Source of the DNA: Lepidodermella squamata
Lineage: Eukaryota > Gastrotricha
NCBI GenBank assembly: GCA_047495785.1
Contig: JBLDXI010000009.1
Span: 2,666,001 to 2,730,000 of the forward strand
DNA: 64,000 nt
Direction of reading: 5' to 3'
In this document: one piece after another, positions 1 to 11,510 of the stretch
How positions within the stretch are numbered: position 1 is the stretch's first letter
Layout of the letters: the number at the start of each line of letters is the position of its first letter
Translations under genes and position numbers: made by a program
Notes under the pieces: model-generated
Seen by the model: the letters and a program-made list of their open reading frames with translations, nothing else
Told to the model about the DNA's origin: nothing
The model's database searches: none

Positions 1-1088
1 GGAGAAAAAATGAACTTGTACATTCATGGATAATTTCGAAGTGATTATTACATAATAAGCAGCTTTTCTCTTGAAATTTATGACGATTTCAACACCATGT
101 CTGCAGTCAGCTTTGCCCTCCTCGCATGTATCTGTATAACCATATGCCTCTAATACTTCCCATTGCTGATTCGGTTTGAGGCGGTCCAGGTTTACGGGAT
201 GCTCGGCCAATCTGATCGTTTGCTGATGAATAGGATATGTCCAGGATTCGAATCTCAAGAAGCAACTTTGATAGTCGAACCTGAATGAGCATTAAATATG
301 CATATTTAATCATTTTTAGCGCATTTTATTGGCTCACGGAAAGTAGGTCAAGTCCAACTCGCAGAAAGAATCGATCGTTGCCATTGGAATGTACTCCACA
401 TCTCCGTTACTTCGCACATTAGCCAAAATGCCCTCGGCCATCATCAACGAATACATATCTCCGCTGTTCACCAGCGCTACATCTGGAACCCAAATTTCCT
501 CGCGGGGAACTGCCAAGCTTTGAATTGAATTGATCTTTTCAGTTTCATTCCAGATAAGAAATTCGTCGTGCCAAGTCTTTAATAATATAGATTTTCAAAG
601 GTAAAAGCTCTGAATAGGAACTTACCACACTCAAAGCACAAGTGATCCTCATTTCGTGGCTCTTTTCGATCTATATGAAATTACCTTAGATTTTGCTAAA
701 TTCTAGCTAAATTCGAACTCACGATATCGTTGATGGTGTATATAAAAACGCCGATGGTCACGTGAACAGGCTCCTTGGCCTTTTTCCTAGGCCGGCGGGA
801 GGGCGAGTATTTCGCAAAGATAATCTCTTCGACTTCCCGCTCAGGTAAGCCTTCCTCCTCTTCTTCGCCCTCATGATGCGTCTCATTACCTGAATGAAGT
901 TCGTCCGAACTATGAGTTTCATTTCCAAGGTTTGCATCGACAGTTCCGTTGGCGGTTTCATTGAGTGAGTCTGTATGGAGCTTTGACGGCTCGTCTTCAG
1001 ACAAGATTGCATGATCTGATGGATGCGGAATCGAGCCGACCAGAATCAGGGCGCAAGATATTGTCAGGCAATAAAGGGCGAATTCCAT
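1..1088 (-). CDS. Cys-loop receptor subunit, subfamily C (gene 1, 3' part outside window)
   Basis: Starts at 1088 with a hydrophobic signal-like segment (MEFALYCLTISCALILVGS), then an acidic linker with sequons (NET, NGT) and a Glu run. The extracellular ligand-binding domain follows: SPSRRPRKKA, the INDIV strand, HDEFLIWNET, WVPDVALVNSGDMY, and the first half of the Cys-loop (CELDLTYFP, then FDYQSC after an intron). The loop C region reads CEEGKADCRHGVE, so there is no vicinal Cys pair. The window ends in the RRK-like stretch (FKRKAAYYV) before M1, so all pore segments are missing here. The motif VNSGDMYSLMMAEGIL matches genes at 17204-19481 and 23704-25608 and defines subfamily C. A start at 1088 is the only Met that keeps the signal sequence. 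Ligand unknown. Confidence 0.88.
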
Positions 1089-1499
1089 CGCAAAAATAGT
1101 TGTAAAAATATTTTGTAATGATTAATGCAAGGAACTACGCGATAATCCACTCGAAATAATAAAATTGTCGAAACATCCTACACCATCGGTGTTGCTTGGA
1201 GACCGGGATACCGCAGCATATCCTCGAGATGATTTTTCAAGAAGAATGTTACAGTTAGTGCGGTGATAGTATTTCTCGTGGATCGATTATGTTTTGAATG
1301 ATTAATCGCTGAATGTATGAGCGGATCTCTCACTTTCCCGCTGCTTAGAGACCTAGTTTTACACTAAGAAAGGAGCTCATCAAAGTTTAATCCGGAAGCT
1401 TTTGTCTAAAATTGCTACTTGAGCGGCGACTCCTCCATATTCCCATGTAGTTTTATTTCGGCTAAAATTCGTAATCAGACTTGTAATTACATGACACTC

Positions 1500-3260
1500 T
1501 TAAGCTCCTCGACGCCAGTTCGGCTTTGGAGGCCCAGGCGGTGTCAAAGGAAGCAAGTAACAAAACACAAGAGCTAATAGAATCGAGCAGGTTATGTAGG
1601 TCATATCGAAAAAGTAGTCAATGACAGCCTGGAAAATCGTCCAGTGGTGGTGGCAAGGTTTCTTATGGTCGCACCTTCGGTCGACGGGAAACTCCTGACG
1701 CATCATTTTCAAGATCTTCTCAGCAACAGGTCCATGCATCAGAGGATAGAGCGACTTGAAGAATTTCTAATGAAAAGTAATTCAAATGTGAAACGTCGAC
1801 CTTATGTTCAGTCGAACTTGCCTGTTTCCTGTGAGCCATATCGGTAACGTAGACACAAGTTGCTTGTCCAAATATAGTGAAAACAATCAGCGTCTGATTT
1901 TAAGGATATATATTAATTAACAAAAGGGGCCGAAAATCAAACCATGTTCACGTTCAGGTAAATTTTGAAGAGCCTGGGGGAAACAATTTTTATGTGAAAT
2001 TCAACCTTAATAAGAAAATAGTCTCACGGCATATTGTCGGAACTCGGAGGCATGACAGCTTGGACAACATCCTGAATATACACAGTAATTCTCACTATAT
2101 CGATTCAAAAATCTCTTTCCTTACCTGGAACACTTGCAAGGCGAGGAAATTAGTCAGGGAAATGTCGATTTTAACGCCGTCGTGGGACTAGACAGATAGA
2201 CGCAGGATTACAAGAGATTTTAGAGGTAAAGGAACTTACCGGAAGAGGCAGAACTGTGAGTTCCAGCAGACTTATGACTAGGCAAGGAATAATAATGCTC
2301 AGAACGTAGTAAGAAGATTTTCTTTTGATTGATATAGTGAATTCGACCTAAATTGAAACATGTCAAGCGAAGGATTTACTTAATTTAGATCATCTCACGG
2401 CAGGGTAACACTGATCTTCTGTAGCTTCATAGCAGTCCATAAAGGTTGAGGCAGAGGTGTTTATCAAAGTCCACTGTTCGTTTCCTTTATAGTGAAGTGT
2501 TGAGAATTCGCCCGCAGTGAAAGTTTCCAAAGCTGCTCCATATTGCCAGCTTTGAGAAACAGAAAAATCAGTCTGCATTAGTTGAAATATAATTCCCATA
2601 CGTTTCGAAAATGAAGCTACAGTGTTGCACATCGTACGGGAACATTCTGTAAAGATATGTGGGATGAAAGCTGAATATAAGTGAATATCCATTTACTAAC
2701 GTTAGATCGTAGTCGCAGATCGAGGCAACTTGCTGCATCGGCCTGAATCTCACTATGCCGTCCTTGGAGACTTTCAGGAACTGCTTCCCCGCCCTGGTAA
2801 ATGCGTAGAAGTTGCCGCTACTGAAAGCCAAAAACAGCTGATCATATATTGTAAAAAATGCGCTATGATTACTTGACCAATGCTACATCCGGTATCCAGA
2901 CCTCATCACTAGTCATTGTCAAGTGTTCTGTCTCATTGAACTCAGTGTAATTCGACCATTGAAGGAAATCGTCGACCCATTCCATGTCTAATGTTGCGGT
3001 TACTACAAGCCTCCTGTATTTTTCAACCTTCGTGAAAAGAAAAATGATTCATATATTTTGGAAACAATTTGATAGCCTACCACATCATTGATTTCATGCA
3101 GCTCGATGCTTAATTTAACGTCCAAAGGCAAAGATCCATCCATTCGAGGTCTTCTTTTCGGAAGATAACCGTTGAGAATAACTCGTTCGATGTCAGCTTC
3201 AGAGTGACACAAACTTTCTCCAACAAACATTAAAAGCAACAAAACAAATAAGGTAATCAT
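1500..3260 (-). CDS. Cys-loop receptor subunit, subfamily A (gene 2)
   Basis: Signal peptide MITLFVLLLLMFVGESLC, then YLPKRRPRMDG and HEINDVV of the ligand-binding domain. The Cys-loop is split by an intron (CDYDLT / FPYDVQHC). Loop C is CYEATEDQCYPAV, lacking vicinal Cys. M2 can be read across an intron as KIDISLTNFLALQVFQ then DVVQAVMPPSS, giving Asp at 2' and Leu at 9'. Before M4 stands CDHKKPCHHHW, and the protein ends PNWRRGA. Unlike the other A genes, its Cys-loop second half is on a normal exon rather than a 23-nt microexon. The ATG lies 3 bases behind a TTTTAG splice-acceptor sequence and only 38 bp below the stop of gene 3, so it is probably the downstream cistron of a two-gene unit with gene 3. 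Confidence 0.9.
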
Positions 3261-3298
3261 TTTCTAAAATCGAAAAAAAGTTAGTCAACTAAATTTAT
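3261..3298 (-). promoter_or_regulatory. Intercistronic junction gene 3 to gene 2: AATAAA and trans-splice acceptor
   Basis: On the minus strand the stop codon of gene 3 overlaps an AATAAA (3294-3299). About 30 bases later comes a pyrimidine-rich run ending TTTTAG (AG at 3264-3265), then AAA and the ATG of gene 2. Nothing else fits in 38 bp. This is what is known from tightly spaced nematode operons where 3' end formation of one gene and spliced-leader addition to the next happen side by side. The trans-splicing itself is inferred, not seen. Confidence 0.6.
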
Positions 3299-5154
3299 TC
3301 AATTCGATCCATATTTTGCTATCCAATCGAAAGCAGGTGGCCTTAGCACCCGACCGGGTGTTCTCGGGGGTAAAATTACGAAAAATATAACCGGCGCTAC
3401 AGCAATGCAAACAGCGTAGAGTATAAAACCAGAGTGGTGATAGAATCTCCCCAATCGTGACCACAAAGCTCGGCGCCTTTTGATTTTCGGACTTTCTTGT
3501 TTCGGAGGCTTCTCGTCATAGAAAGGCCTATCTCGCAAAATGTTCATGCGGATGACTGAATTGTAGTTCGTCTCATCGAAATTGCCGTAGTTCTCATTCA
3601 TGTAATCGGCCAGGTTTGTTTCGTAGGGCTGATGCTCGAATCGAAGACGACCTGCGGCTCCAGCTTTCATCGCTCTCCAAATTGAGCCGAAAAACCACCG
3701 CATCCCGTCCAATACAGCCAGAGGTATCCAGAGAACGCGGTAGGTGAAACACGTCTGACTCGGCGGCCTCATTTTTAAACTCATTTCGTGGCAATACATT
3801 TCGAGGCCTTGACTTAGAATCGATTGGCTTATGAAAAGCATGTTCAGGTCGAGGTAAATGCTCAGTAGAGGGACGTGTTCCGAGGAAACCGGCAAGCTCT
3901 GACTTACGCTTGTCTAAAACTCAAGAATATACTTGGACTTGAGCTCACATATAGACAACTTACCAGAAAAAATGTATAGGCTGCTAACGAAGAATAAGAA
4001 ATTTCCATTTTGCCGACATCAGCCAGCTGAAAACGGGATTGCCATAGCAAGAATGATTGATTGAATCAAACTCAACTTACGGGTACAATGAAAGTCGCCA
4101 ACTGGATGACACTCAACAGAATTGAGGGGATGCAAATCGACACAAAGTGATACAAGCTTTTCCGAGACAGAAGGATTGTGTGCTTAATCTGGCAGAAAAA
4201 ATCACTTTTCGGAATATTCGTACAAATGAATTTGCGTACCGCAGAGTACTCGCGAGTGATCGAAGAATCAAAGATGTCAATTATCGATTCGTTGAAGACC
4301 TCAGTATGAGTTCTTATTATGTACCATTCAAAACTCTCTTCCAACCGGAGAAAATTGAGTGCTAACTCATGTGGATAAACATGGACCTGATCACTAGTGT
4401 AACCAGTCATTTGGAATGCGATAGAGCAGTTTTGCTCGTCAAACGGGTAATACGTTCCGTCAATGTCGCAAAACAATGAAACTGTCGACTCTGGATAGAA
4501 AACTATGTTCCCATCGCGGCCGACCGATATCATGAAGCCGTTAGGGTATATAAAAGCTGATTTCTCAGCACTGCGTGAAAGCATTATCACAGTTCAGATC
4601 GCGCATCAGCCTTAATGAACTTACGAATTAACAATCAGGAAGTTCGGTGTCCAAATCTCATCAGGAAAAACAGTTAATGTTTCGACGACATGATATGGGC
4701 ATATCCCCTCCCACTGTAGAAATTCGTCTTGCCAATAAATCGATGGAGACGCGATCGCGACCATCAAGCCATCAGCAGACTTTAAGGAAGTTGTCAGGTT
4801 TCAGAAAAATAATATAAGAAAGAGGCAAACCAGCTCTTCAATGGAGTAGAAGCTGAACTGGAATTTAATGTTCAAAGTTGAGCTGGCATCTTTCACAGGT
4901 CTTCGATATTTTGAGTAGTTGGCGAAAACGAGGTTTGTAACCTGAGTTTCCGATGCTGGTAATTTTCAAAGAGATTTAATCACTCATAAAATTAGCAATG
5001 AACACAAACCAATATCTGTGCAGTTGATTTCAGGTTCTTCAGGTTCCGGTTTCACTTCCGTGACAGGTGTGGTAGTTTCCGATTCCGCCCAAGAATCCCT
5101 GCTAAGGAAAATAGCAGCGAAAGATAGGCACAGCAACAAATGCTTCGCTGGCAT
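3299..5154 (-). CDS. Cys-loop receptor subunit, subfamily B, divergent (gene 3)
   Basis: Starts at 5154 (MPAKHLLLCLSFAAIFLS, signal peptide) directly behind a CTTTATAG acceptor-like sequence. The Cys-loop is conventional (CDIDGTYYPFDEQNC). Loop C has lost the cysteines seen in the other B genes: IIDIFDSSITREYSAV, against ECVIFSPANSCYSGV and DCTTEISGVKCYSGV. M2 reads KMEISYSSLAAYTFFL then TSVSQSLPVSS, so the 9' gate residue is Ala rather than Leu and 15' is Leu rather than Gln. The M3-M4 loop is long and basic (RRRALWSRLGRFYH), followed by M4 and the subfamily-B tail with LRPPAFDW. Reading frames and splice sites are intact, so this looks like a diverged but expressed subunit, possibly unable to gate or bind alone. 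Likely co-transcribed with gene 2. Confidence 0.87.
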
Positions 5155-7093
5155 CTATAAAGCCAGGTTATTCTACATTTCTGCTCGAGACATCAATTTG
5201 GCAGAATTTATATAGCTTACAAAATGTCTCCTAGAGTAAGGTAAATATTATAAAGTGTAACGAATGCCTGGCATAGTGAGTTATTGCCTCTGGGCATAAT
5301 TAAGTGTCGACTCGGTAAAGTTCGCGATAAATCGACGAAAATGGATTCGGCGTGTGAATTGCGTGATTGTTTTCAGGAAAAAAATATGTTTCGCCTACAA
5401 GTCTCTCCCTCAGCCCTTTACTTTTTTCATCAAGTTGGCTCATCTCTCCTGGGGCACACACAAATAACTGCTGAATACCTAATTGCGGCGCTGGCTGCGG
5501 CAATCGAGGTCGCTAATTTCGGAAAATGGACCATATAAGCTAAGAATCGCTACTGGAACGGACAGTTTTTAAAGGGCTACGTCTATTTTAGCGAATATCG
5601 GGATGTCTGTAGTCGGCCTATATGAGAGTAGGTGTTTTCTGGATAACAGCCTACTCATTTTGGCCCATTATGGCTCGATATCTGCGATTGAAGCTTTCAT
5701 GAATTCCTCAAACCTCAGCGATCAATAATCGCTAGCTTCTAGGATATGTTTGCTCAACCGGGCACTTGAATCATGTGACGCGATAACAAACATTCATCAA
5801 ATTGTCTACTGATCTCAAAATTTGCACCAAACACGTGCATGAAGCAGCGAGCAAATTATGACTGTTTTTAGGCTGGAAGTGTTAGGAGAAAGTGGGACAT
5901 CTGAGTTCGAACATATGGCACTTGCGGCTTAATTTTGCTCAGTTATTTCCGATTTCTCAATACATGTAATTAGAATATTGAAGCGTGTTCGATATCAGGA
6001 TCATTATCCTCATCCTCATTTTCTGAGTTTTGACCTCAACATCTCCCACTTCATGGACATTTAATCTGAATCATTGGAATTTGAGTGTGAAGGTCTTCCT
6101 TTTGTCCCGTAATTCGGGATGACTGTGTCAGGGTTACCTTAGACACTTCTTAAAATTCCAAAACTTTCAAAAAATGCGCCAAATTCGTGCAAAGGTGAGA
6201 AATCGAAACTTGTTGATGTTCCACTTGCCAATTTTCAAGTCAAATTCCCACACTCACAGTGGCGTACAAATTCTTTTTTCGTGACTTTCTGGTAGCAATA
6301 GCATTGCAAACCATCCTTTCGGTAATTGAAGGCTTTCAGAAAGCTCAGCAAGTCGAGGAAATATAGAATATGATTTCACTAAAATGCGAAACGGTTAAGC
6401 TGGGTTAATCACACGGTCTCAAAAAGATTGTGAATCAATTATCTATCGAATGAGCTATGCATGCTCATGGTCGTCGCATGCATAGTTACTGCCGTGGACC
6501 CCTTGCAAACATATATGCAACACCCTGTATATTGTTTTTGGAACGCAATTTATTATGAAAGAAAGTGGAGAAATATAATTTTGAAAATAAATTCAGACAG
6601 ACAGCTTTCATTCTGGGAACAAAAATCGGCTGTAGGAACCTGAATTTCTGCGAAATTTGACAGAATTTTGTCCCCATTTGCAGCGTTTCGCGAGTCTCGG
6701 ATCGCGCAGTAGATCCTCGAACAGATTCGGTCGGCAAGTCGCCACCTAAGATATCAAGAACAGAAAGCACCGGAAACACTGCGCATGAAATCCAGGTAAT
6801 CGGACAGCATTTTGACCTCCGGGACATTGATCTTAGAATTTGACCCTCTTTCAGATTTCAGAAAATTCAATATGGGGTCAAATTTTCGGACTGACACGTC
6901 TACAAATGCTCTCCGCTTTCGGACAGGCTCGTCCGAAAAAGCCCTTAAGATTTTAAACTATTGCACGTTTCGTATCTTTGTTTGTCCACCCCCAAGCTCT
7001 CTAAAGTCTAAAGGTCACTTGGCCTTGTTATATCTTTGAAAAAATACAGCCGACTTCACATTCACATTTTCACTCTGTAATAATAATACAAGA
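5155..7093. other. Intergenic region between gene 3 and the plus-strand P450
   Basis: About 1.9 kb with no convincing gene. The short open frames have no family resemblance and no signal or domain. From about 6975 onward the sequence (for example CACCCCCAAG, AAGGTCACTT) matches the upstream flank of the P450 gene at 49385-51050, so the last 120 bp belong to the duplicated P450 block and probably contain its promoter. In the repeated order of the array a subfamily-C receptor gene would be expected in this interval; I see no remnant of one. Confidence 0.6.
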
Positions 7094-8760
7094 ATGATCG
7101 GAGCAATTGTTGCTATTGTTGCGGCAAGTTTTGCCAGTTTTTTCTTATATCGCAAGTTTTACGCTCATCGATTCTTCAAATCATTGAGCATCCCCGGACC
7201 TGAACCGCACTGGCTTTTTGGAAACGCGCGCGAGCTATGGGGAAGTGAATCACGTCATTTGTTAATGCAGTCGTGGAGTAAGAAATACGGCCCGTTTTAT
7301 GGCTATTACATCGGTGCATCGCCTGTTCTTGTCGCAAGCAGTGCTGAAGGCGTGGAGCAGATCTGTGTCAAACAGTATGCTACTTTCCAAGGTCACAGAA
7401 TTTCACCAGTTCAGGTGAAAATAACAAAAATTAAAAAAAAAACAATTGGTTGTAATTTTCATTCAACTTTTCAGCCCTACCCGCCAGAGGATATGGATCG
7501 CAAGGTGTTCGCGCCTAATCTATTCTTTGCATGGGGCCAGCATTGGAAGCGGTTGAGGACCATTGTGAACCCTGTCTTTACGACAGGCAAATTGAAGAGT
7601 TACATGCCAGTGCTAGGGAAAAGCCAAAACGCCCTGTTGGAGGTGCTAGAGGAGAAGTGCAAAGCAGGCGATACTGTAAATATCCAAGATATCTTTAAAC
7701 ATTTGACAATGGTAGGGGATTCATTGCCTCGTGTTTTTGTAATACCAGTTTTTTTCAGGACGCAATTTCCGAAGTAGCATTTGGTGTTGAAGTGAACAGC
7801 CTGAAGACCAAAGATGAGGACAACGAGTTACTGCGGACCATCAGAAGCGTCAGCCAAGATTCCTTTGGTACCCCACTTATCATGAGAGTCGTAGACGTTT
7901 TTTCGGAAATTCGTCATTATTTCTCCAGGTTCGTGAAATCCTTACTGGAGGCGACGGAGATCGGCATGGGGCCTGTAGTAAGAATTAACAGCATGACTCA
8001 ATCTGTCATCAAGCAGAGAACGAGTAACCCGACTGTTAATCGTAGCGACCTGCTCCAATCTCTGATCGACGCATCCGAGTTGAACCCGGCCAATCAGAAT
8101 AGCGAAAGGCTGACTGAGAGTGAAGTCGCCTCCCAAAGTGCTGTCTTTTTTACTGCAGGGACCGGAACAACATCAACGGCTCTTGCCTTCATCTCCTACT
8201 TACTGTCGAAACATCAAGACGAACAGCAGAAAGTTTACGACGAAATCAACCGGGCAGTCGGGAAGAAGGAAGTGTTGGACTACGACGATGTGATGAGCCT
8301 TCCTTACTTGGAATGCGTTTGCAACGAAGCTCTGCGAATGTATCCCCTTGCTATTGGTGTTATGAATCGAAACGTTATGGAAGATACTCAGGTTTGCAGC
8401 GTCCCTGTGCCGAAGGGCACGTATCTTGTTCAAATGGACATGTATGCCTTGCATCACAATCCCGAGTATTGGGGCCCTGTTCCGCCATCAGAGTTCCACC
8501 CCGCGAGATTCAGCAAAGAATATGTTGAGAAGAATCCAAGGCCTAACGCAGCTTTCGTGCCGTTTGGCTATGGCCCTCGCATCTGTGTCGGAATGAGACT
8601 GGCCCAGGTGGAAATGAAGCTTACGCTGGCTAACGTCCTACGCCGTTACAAAATTGTTCCGAGCGAGTTTGCGGAATACAAACAAGGACTTCCCTTAAGA
8701 AGCAACGTTGGCATTGTCCCAGCAAATGGCGTCCTCGTCAAACTTATCCGTCGAGGATAG
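7094..8760 (+). CDS. Cytochrome P450, CYP3-clan-like (copy 1, inside receptor array)
   Basis: Three exons (7094-7414, 7475-7711, 7759-8760) give 519 residues, a normal microsomal P450 length. An N-terminal membrane anchor (IGAIVAIVAASFASFFLY) precedes the proline hinge IPGPEPHW. The C-helix WKRLR, FTTGKLKSYMP (typical of the CYP3 clan), K-helix ExxR (EALRMYP), PERF-region FHPARF and heme loop FGYGPRICVG with its thiolate Cys are present. The I-helix reads AGTGTTS instead of AGTETTS: the acidic residue of the acid-alcohol pair is Gly, through a GAA to GGA difference from copy 2. It is the only plus-strand gene in the array and a near-duplicate of the gene at 49385-51050, flanks included. It presumably oxidises small lipophilic substrates at the ER; substrate unknown. 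Confidence 0.93.
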
Positions 8761-9613
8761 AAATAATTTAGAACATGGACGATAGAAAGAAGGAATGACC
8801 TATTATAAACTGTGAACTGAATTTGATTCCAATGTAGATTCTTCCTCTTTTTTCTTCAATTCACTGATTGTGGCGCTTATCAATGTTATGAAAATTAAAG
8901 ACAGAGCTGTGTTTTTTATTGAGGCTTTTGCAGACAAAAGGAAAATTGTCTGGACAGAATTTGGACCTTGTACTGAATAGATTAAAAACCTCATGGCTTT
9001 ATTGAGTACTGCCACAATTCATTGATAATACTACAGCGAACGCTTTTTGTAGAGCACACAATAATGTTTCCAGGGCCGGAAATAGCGATAAACTATCCTC
9101 GCAAGTAAAAAAAACAGTTTCAGTGCGACAAAGCTGCTGTCCTGCCTGGTTCCCGGTTTTGTGGTATACAGGGTCGGACCTTAACTAATTTACAAGAAAA
9201 AAAACCAATCGGACGAGGTTACCACTTTGGTGACGTGTCAACTTGAGGTTCGGTTTTCGCTAAAAACGAATTATATTCGATCAAACAAGCTTCTCTAACC
9301 CTGGTCGGATTTTCTATTTCTTGGTATCATTAGATAGTTCAAGCGAAGCTCTACATGATAACCAATCCCAGTATTTGCTCAACCTGCTGAATTGCAGCTT
9401 GAAACTCACAAACGTGATAAAAATATTATAAAATGACCAGTTTTTAACCACACGGATGATATTTCATCAATTTCGGCTGGTTCCGCCTCGATTTCACTCG
9501 TTTCTTTTGTTTTACTCGATCTATATGTCGTGCTTCACTCAATTATCGATTTCTAAACGTCTTTTATTAATTGATCTGGAAGCTGGAGAAACGAAGCGGA
9601 ATCCGATCACCGA
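8761..9613. other. Intergenic region: duplicated P450 3' flank, then unassigned DNA
   Basis: The first 300 bp (to about 9068) match in inverted orientation the sequence below the P450 at 49385, for example the run around GTACTCAATAAAG/CTTTATTGAGTAC and the GACAGAGCTGTG/CACAGCCCTGTC pair. The rest, up to the stop codon of gene 4, holds no gene or repeat that I recognise. Confidence 0.6.
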
Positions 9614-11394
9614 TCACACGCCTTTACGCCATTCTGTGTGCAATTCTTTTCTTGTAACAGGTAAAATGGCGAAAAAAGTAACGCAGGTCACGATGACAGC
9701 CACCACGTAGAAAATCAAAGTGATTCTATCAATAAAATCGGCTATGACTGCCCATCGATGGTGGCAGGCAGTGTTGCCAGAACATGCGGTGCCACTCGCA
9801 TCATCTTGCAGGAAATTAGTGGATCGACTGTCGATTTCGACGCATTCGTCTTCAACTGCCGTCTCGCCGACGCAAGAAATAGCAACATTATACGTTGATA
9901 TGGAAAGCCGTCCAGTCGGAAATTTCTGAAAGATAAGAGATGAGAATCAAAAAGTTAATCAAACTTTCCGAAGCTTACAACTCTGTTGCTTGACATGTTA
10001 TGCAAGTCTTGAGCGACGCCCTGAGAAAAAATTGCGACAGCTATGTAACTCATCTGGAGGTCCAGGTAAATGGTAAGGTATGGCAGGTGCTGTGATGAGT
10101 GGGGCATCAATTGGCTGAGATGGTCCTGGAACAATTGGAAAGCGACCAAAAGTGTGAGCGAAATTTCGAATCTGATGCCGTCTTCATACTGCGAAAATGA
10201 CAAATTTACCACCAATTAGCAAAATTCATGATTTTACCGGTAGCGTAAACGTGGTGATTTCGAGAACAGCGATGATGAGCGAGGGAACAAGTATTGAAAC
10301 AACGTAGTAAGAAGCTTTGCGGCGCAAAGTCATCTCGAAAGTTACCTTAGAAAAGAAAAATTGGAAAAAAATTCTGAAAGACTTTGTATTTTCATACCGC
10401 TGGGTAGCAGTAATCGGGCGATTCGTCATAGCAGTCCACAAATTGATCAATGGTCGTATTTATGAGAGACCACTGCTCACTGATTCGAAAGCCGGCAGTC
10501 GAGAAATTTCCTGGAATGAAAGTTTCCAGCAGCTTGCCGTATTGCCAGCTGTTCAAAAGAAGATGCTTATCAAATTGCAAATGGAATTTTTTACTTTCGA
10601 ACCTCTCAAATATCAGACCGCATCGCTGCATAAATGTTTATAAAATATTATTCATTCATTCATTAATACATACGTGCTCATCAAATGGAAAAAACCTGTG
10701 GGAATTAAGTTGGCAAAAATCACAAATCAAAATTATAAATATGAAAATTACCTGAGGTCAAACGCGCACAGGAAGGCGACCTGTCTCAATGGGGTGAAAC
10801 GAACCACGCCCGAACTGGACACCCTGACCAGTATTCTACGCGACCTTGTGAATTCGTACATATTCCCGCTGCTGCATAACCGCAGAAAGCTTACAAATGC
10901 CTTACAATGACAGCAAAGTTCTACTTTATGAGTGCAACATCTGGAAGCCAAATTTCGTCACTGTTGAAAACTAAGGAACGAGTTTCGTTGTACCCAGCGC
11001 TGTCATTCCATCGCAAGAAATCGTCGGTCCATGACATTTCTAAACGGCCGGTAATAATCACCTTGCGATTTTTTTCAACCTAGGGAAAACAGGCTTGATT
11101 TCCATTGCGGTGAATGGATTTATTAGAGTTAGGAATTACCACGTCATTTATGGCGTGAAGCACCAATCCCAGCTCAACTTCAACGGGTTGTCTAGCATCG
11201 CGACGGGGCCTCCGCTTTGGCATGTAGCCATCCATGAGCCAGGATGTCAGTTCCGTCTCAGAAAAGCCCTCAGTTTGCTCGGAATTGCTATCTGTCCCTG
11301 GTTTCACATCCGTTGGTTCGCAGTCAAACTTTGGGCAGGCGTAAATAAAAGGAACAATGAGGGCGAGACAGCCATGAAGGTTTAAATTCAGCAT
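9614..11394 (-). CDS. Cys-loop receptor subunit, subfamily A (gene 4)
   Basis: Signal peptide at MLNLNLHGCLALIVPFIYA, then YMPKRRPRRDA, HAINDVV and the ligand-binding domain. The second cysteine of the Cys-loop sits on a 23-nt microexon (10603-10625, encoding part of RCGLIFER). Loop C is CYDESPDYCYPAV. M1 ends VLEITTFTLPV; M2 reads RFEISLTLLVAFQLFQDHLS, with Glu at 2' and Val at 9'; M3 follows at IYLDLQMSYIAVAIF. Before M4 there is CSGNTACHHRW, and the chain ends EWRKGV with the stop at 9614-9616. Closely related to gene 5; the two look like the latest tandem duplicates. The P450 block lies downstream, between this gene and gene 3. Confidence 0.9.
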
Positions 11395-11510
11395 TTTACG
11401 AATTGTTTATTGGCAATTTAACAAAGCGAGTCCGATGAAACCCCACACTACGGTCGCCAAGCTACTAATATATGCGCTATTTTTAGCTTTTAAAATCGAT
11501 AGTCACACTT

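Noticed and set aside
5284-5538. Open frame of 84 codons in the intergenic region above gene 3
   Set aside because: No similarity to the receptor or P450 families, no signal peptide, and the opposite strand has an equally meaningless frame.
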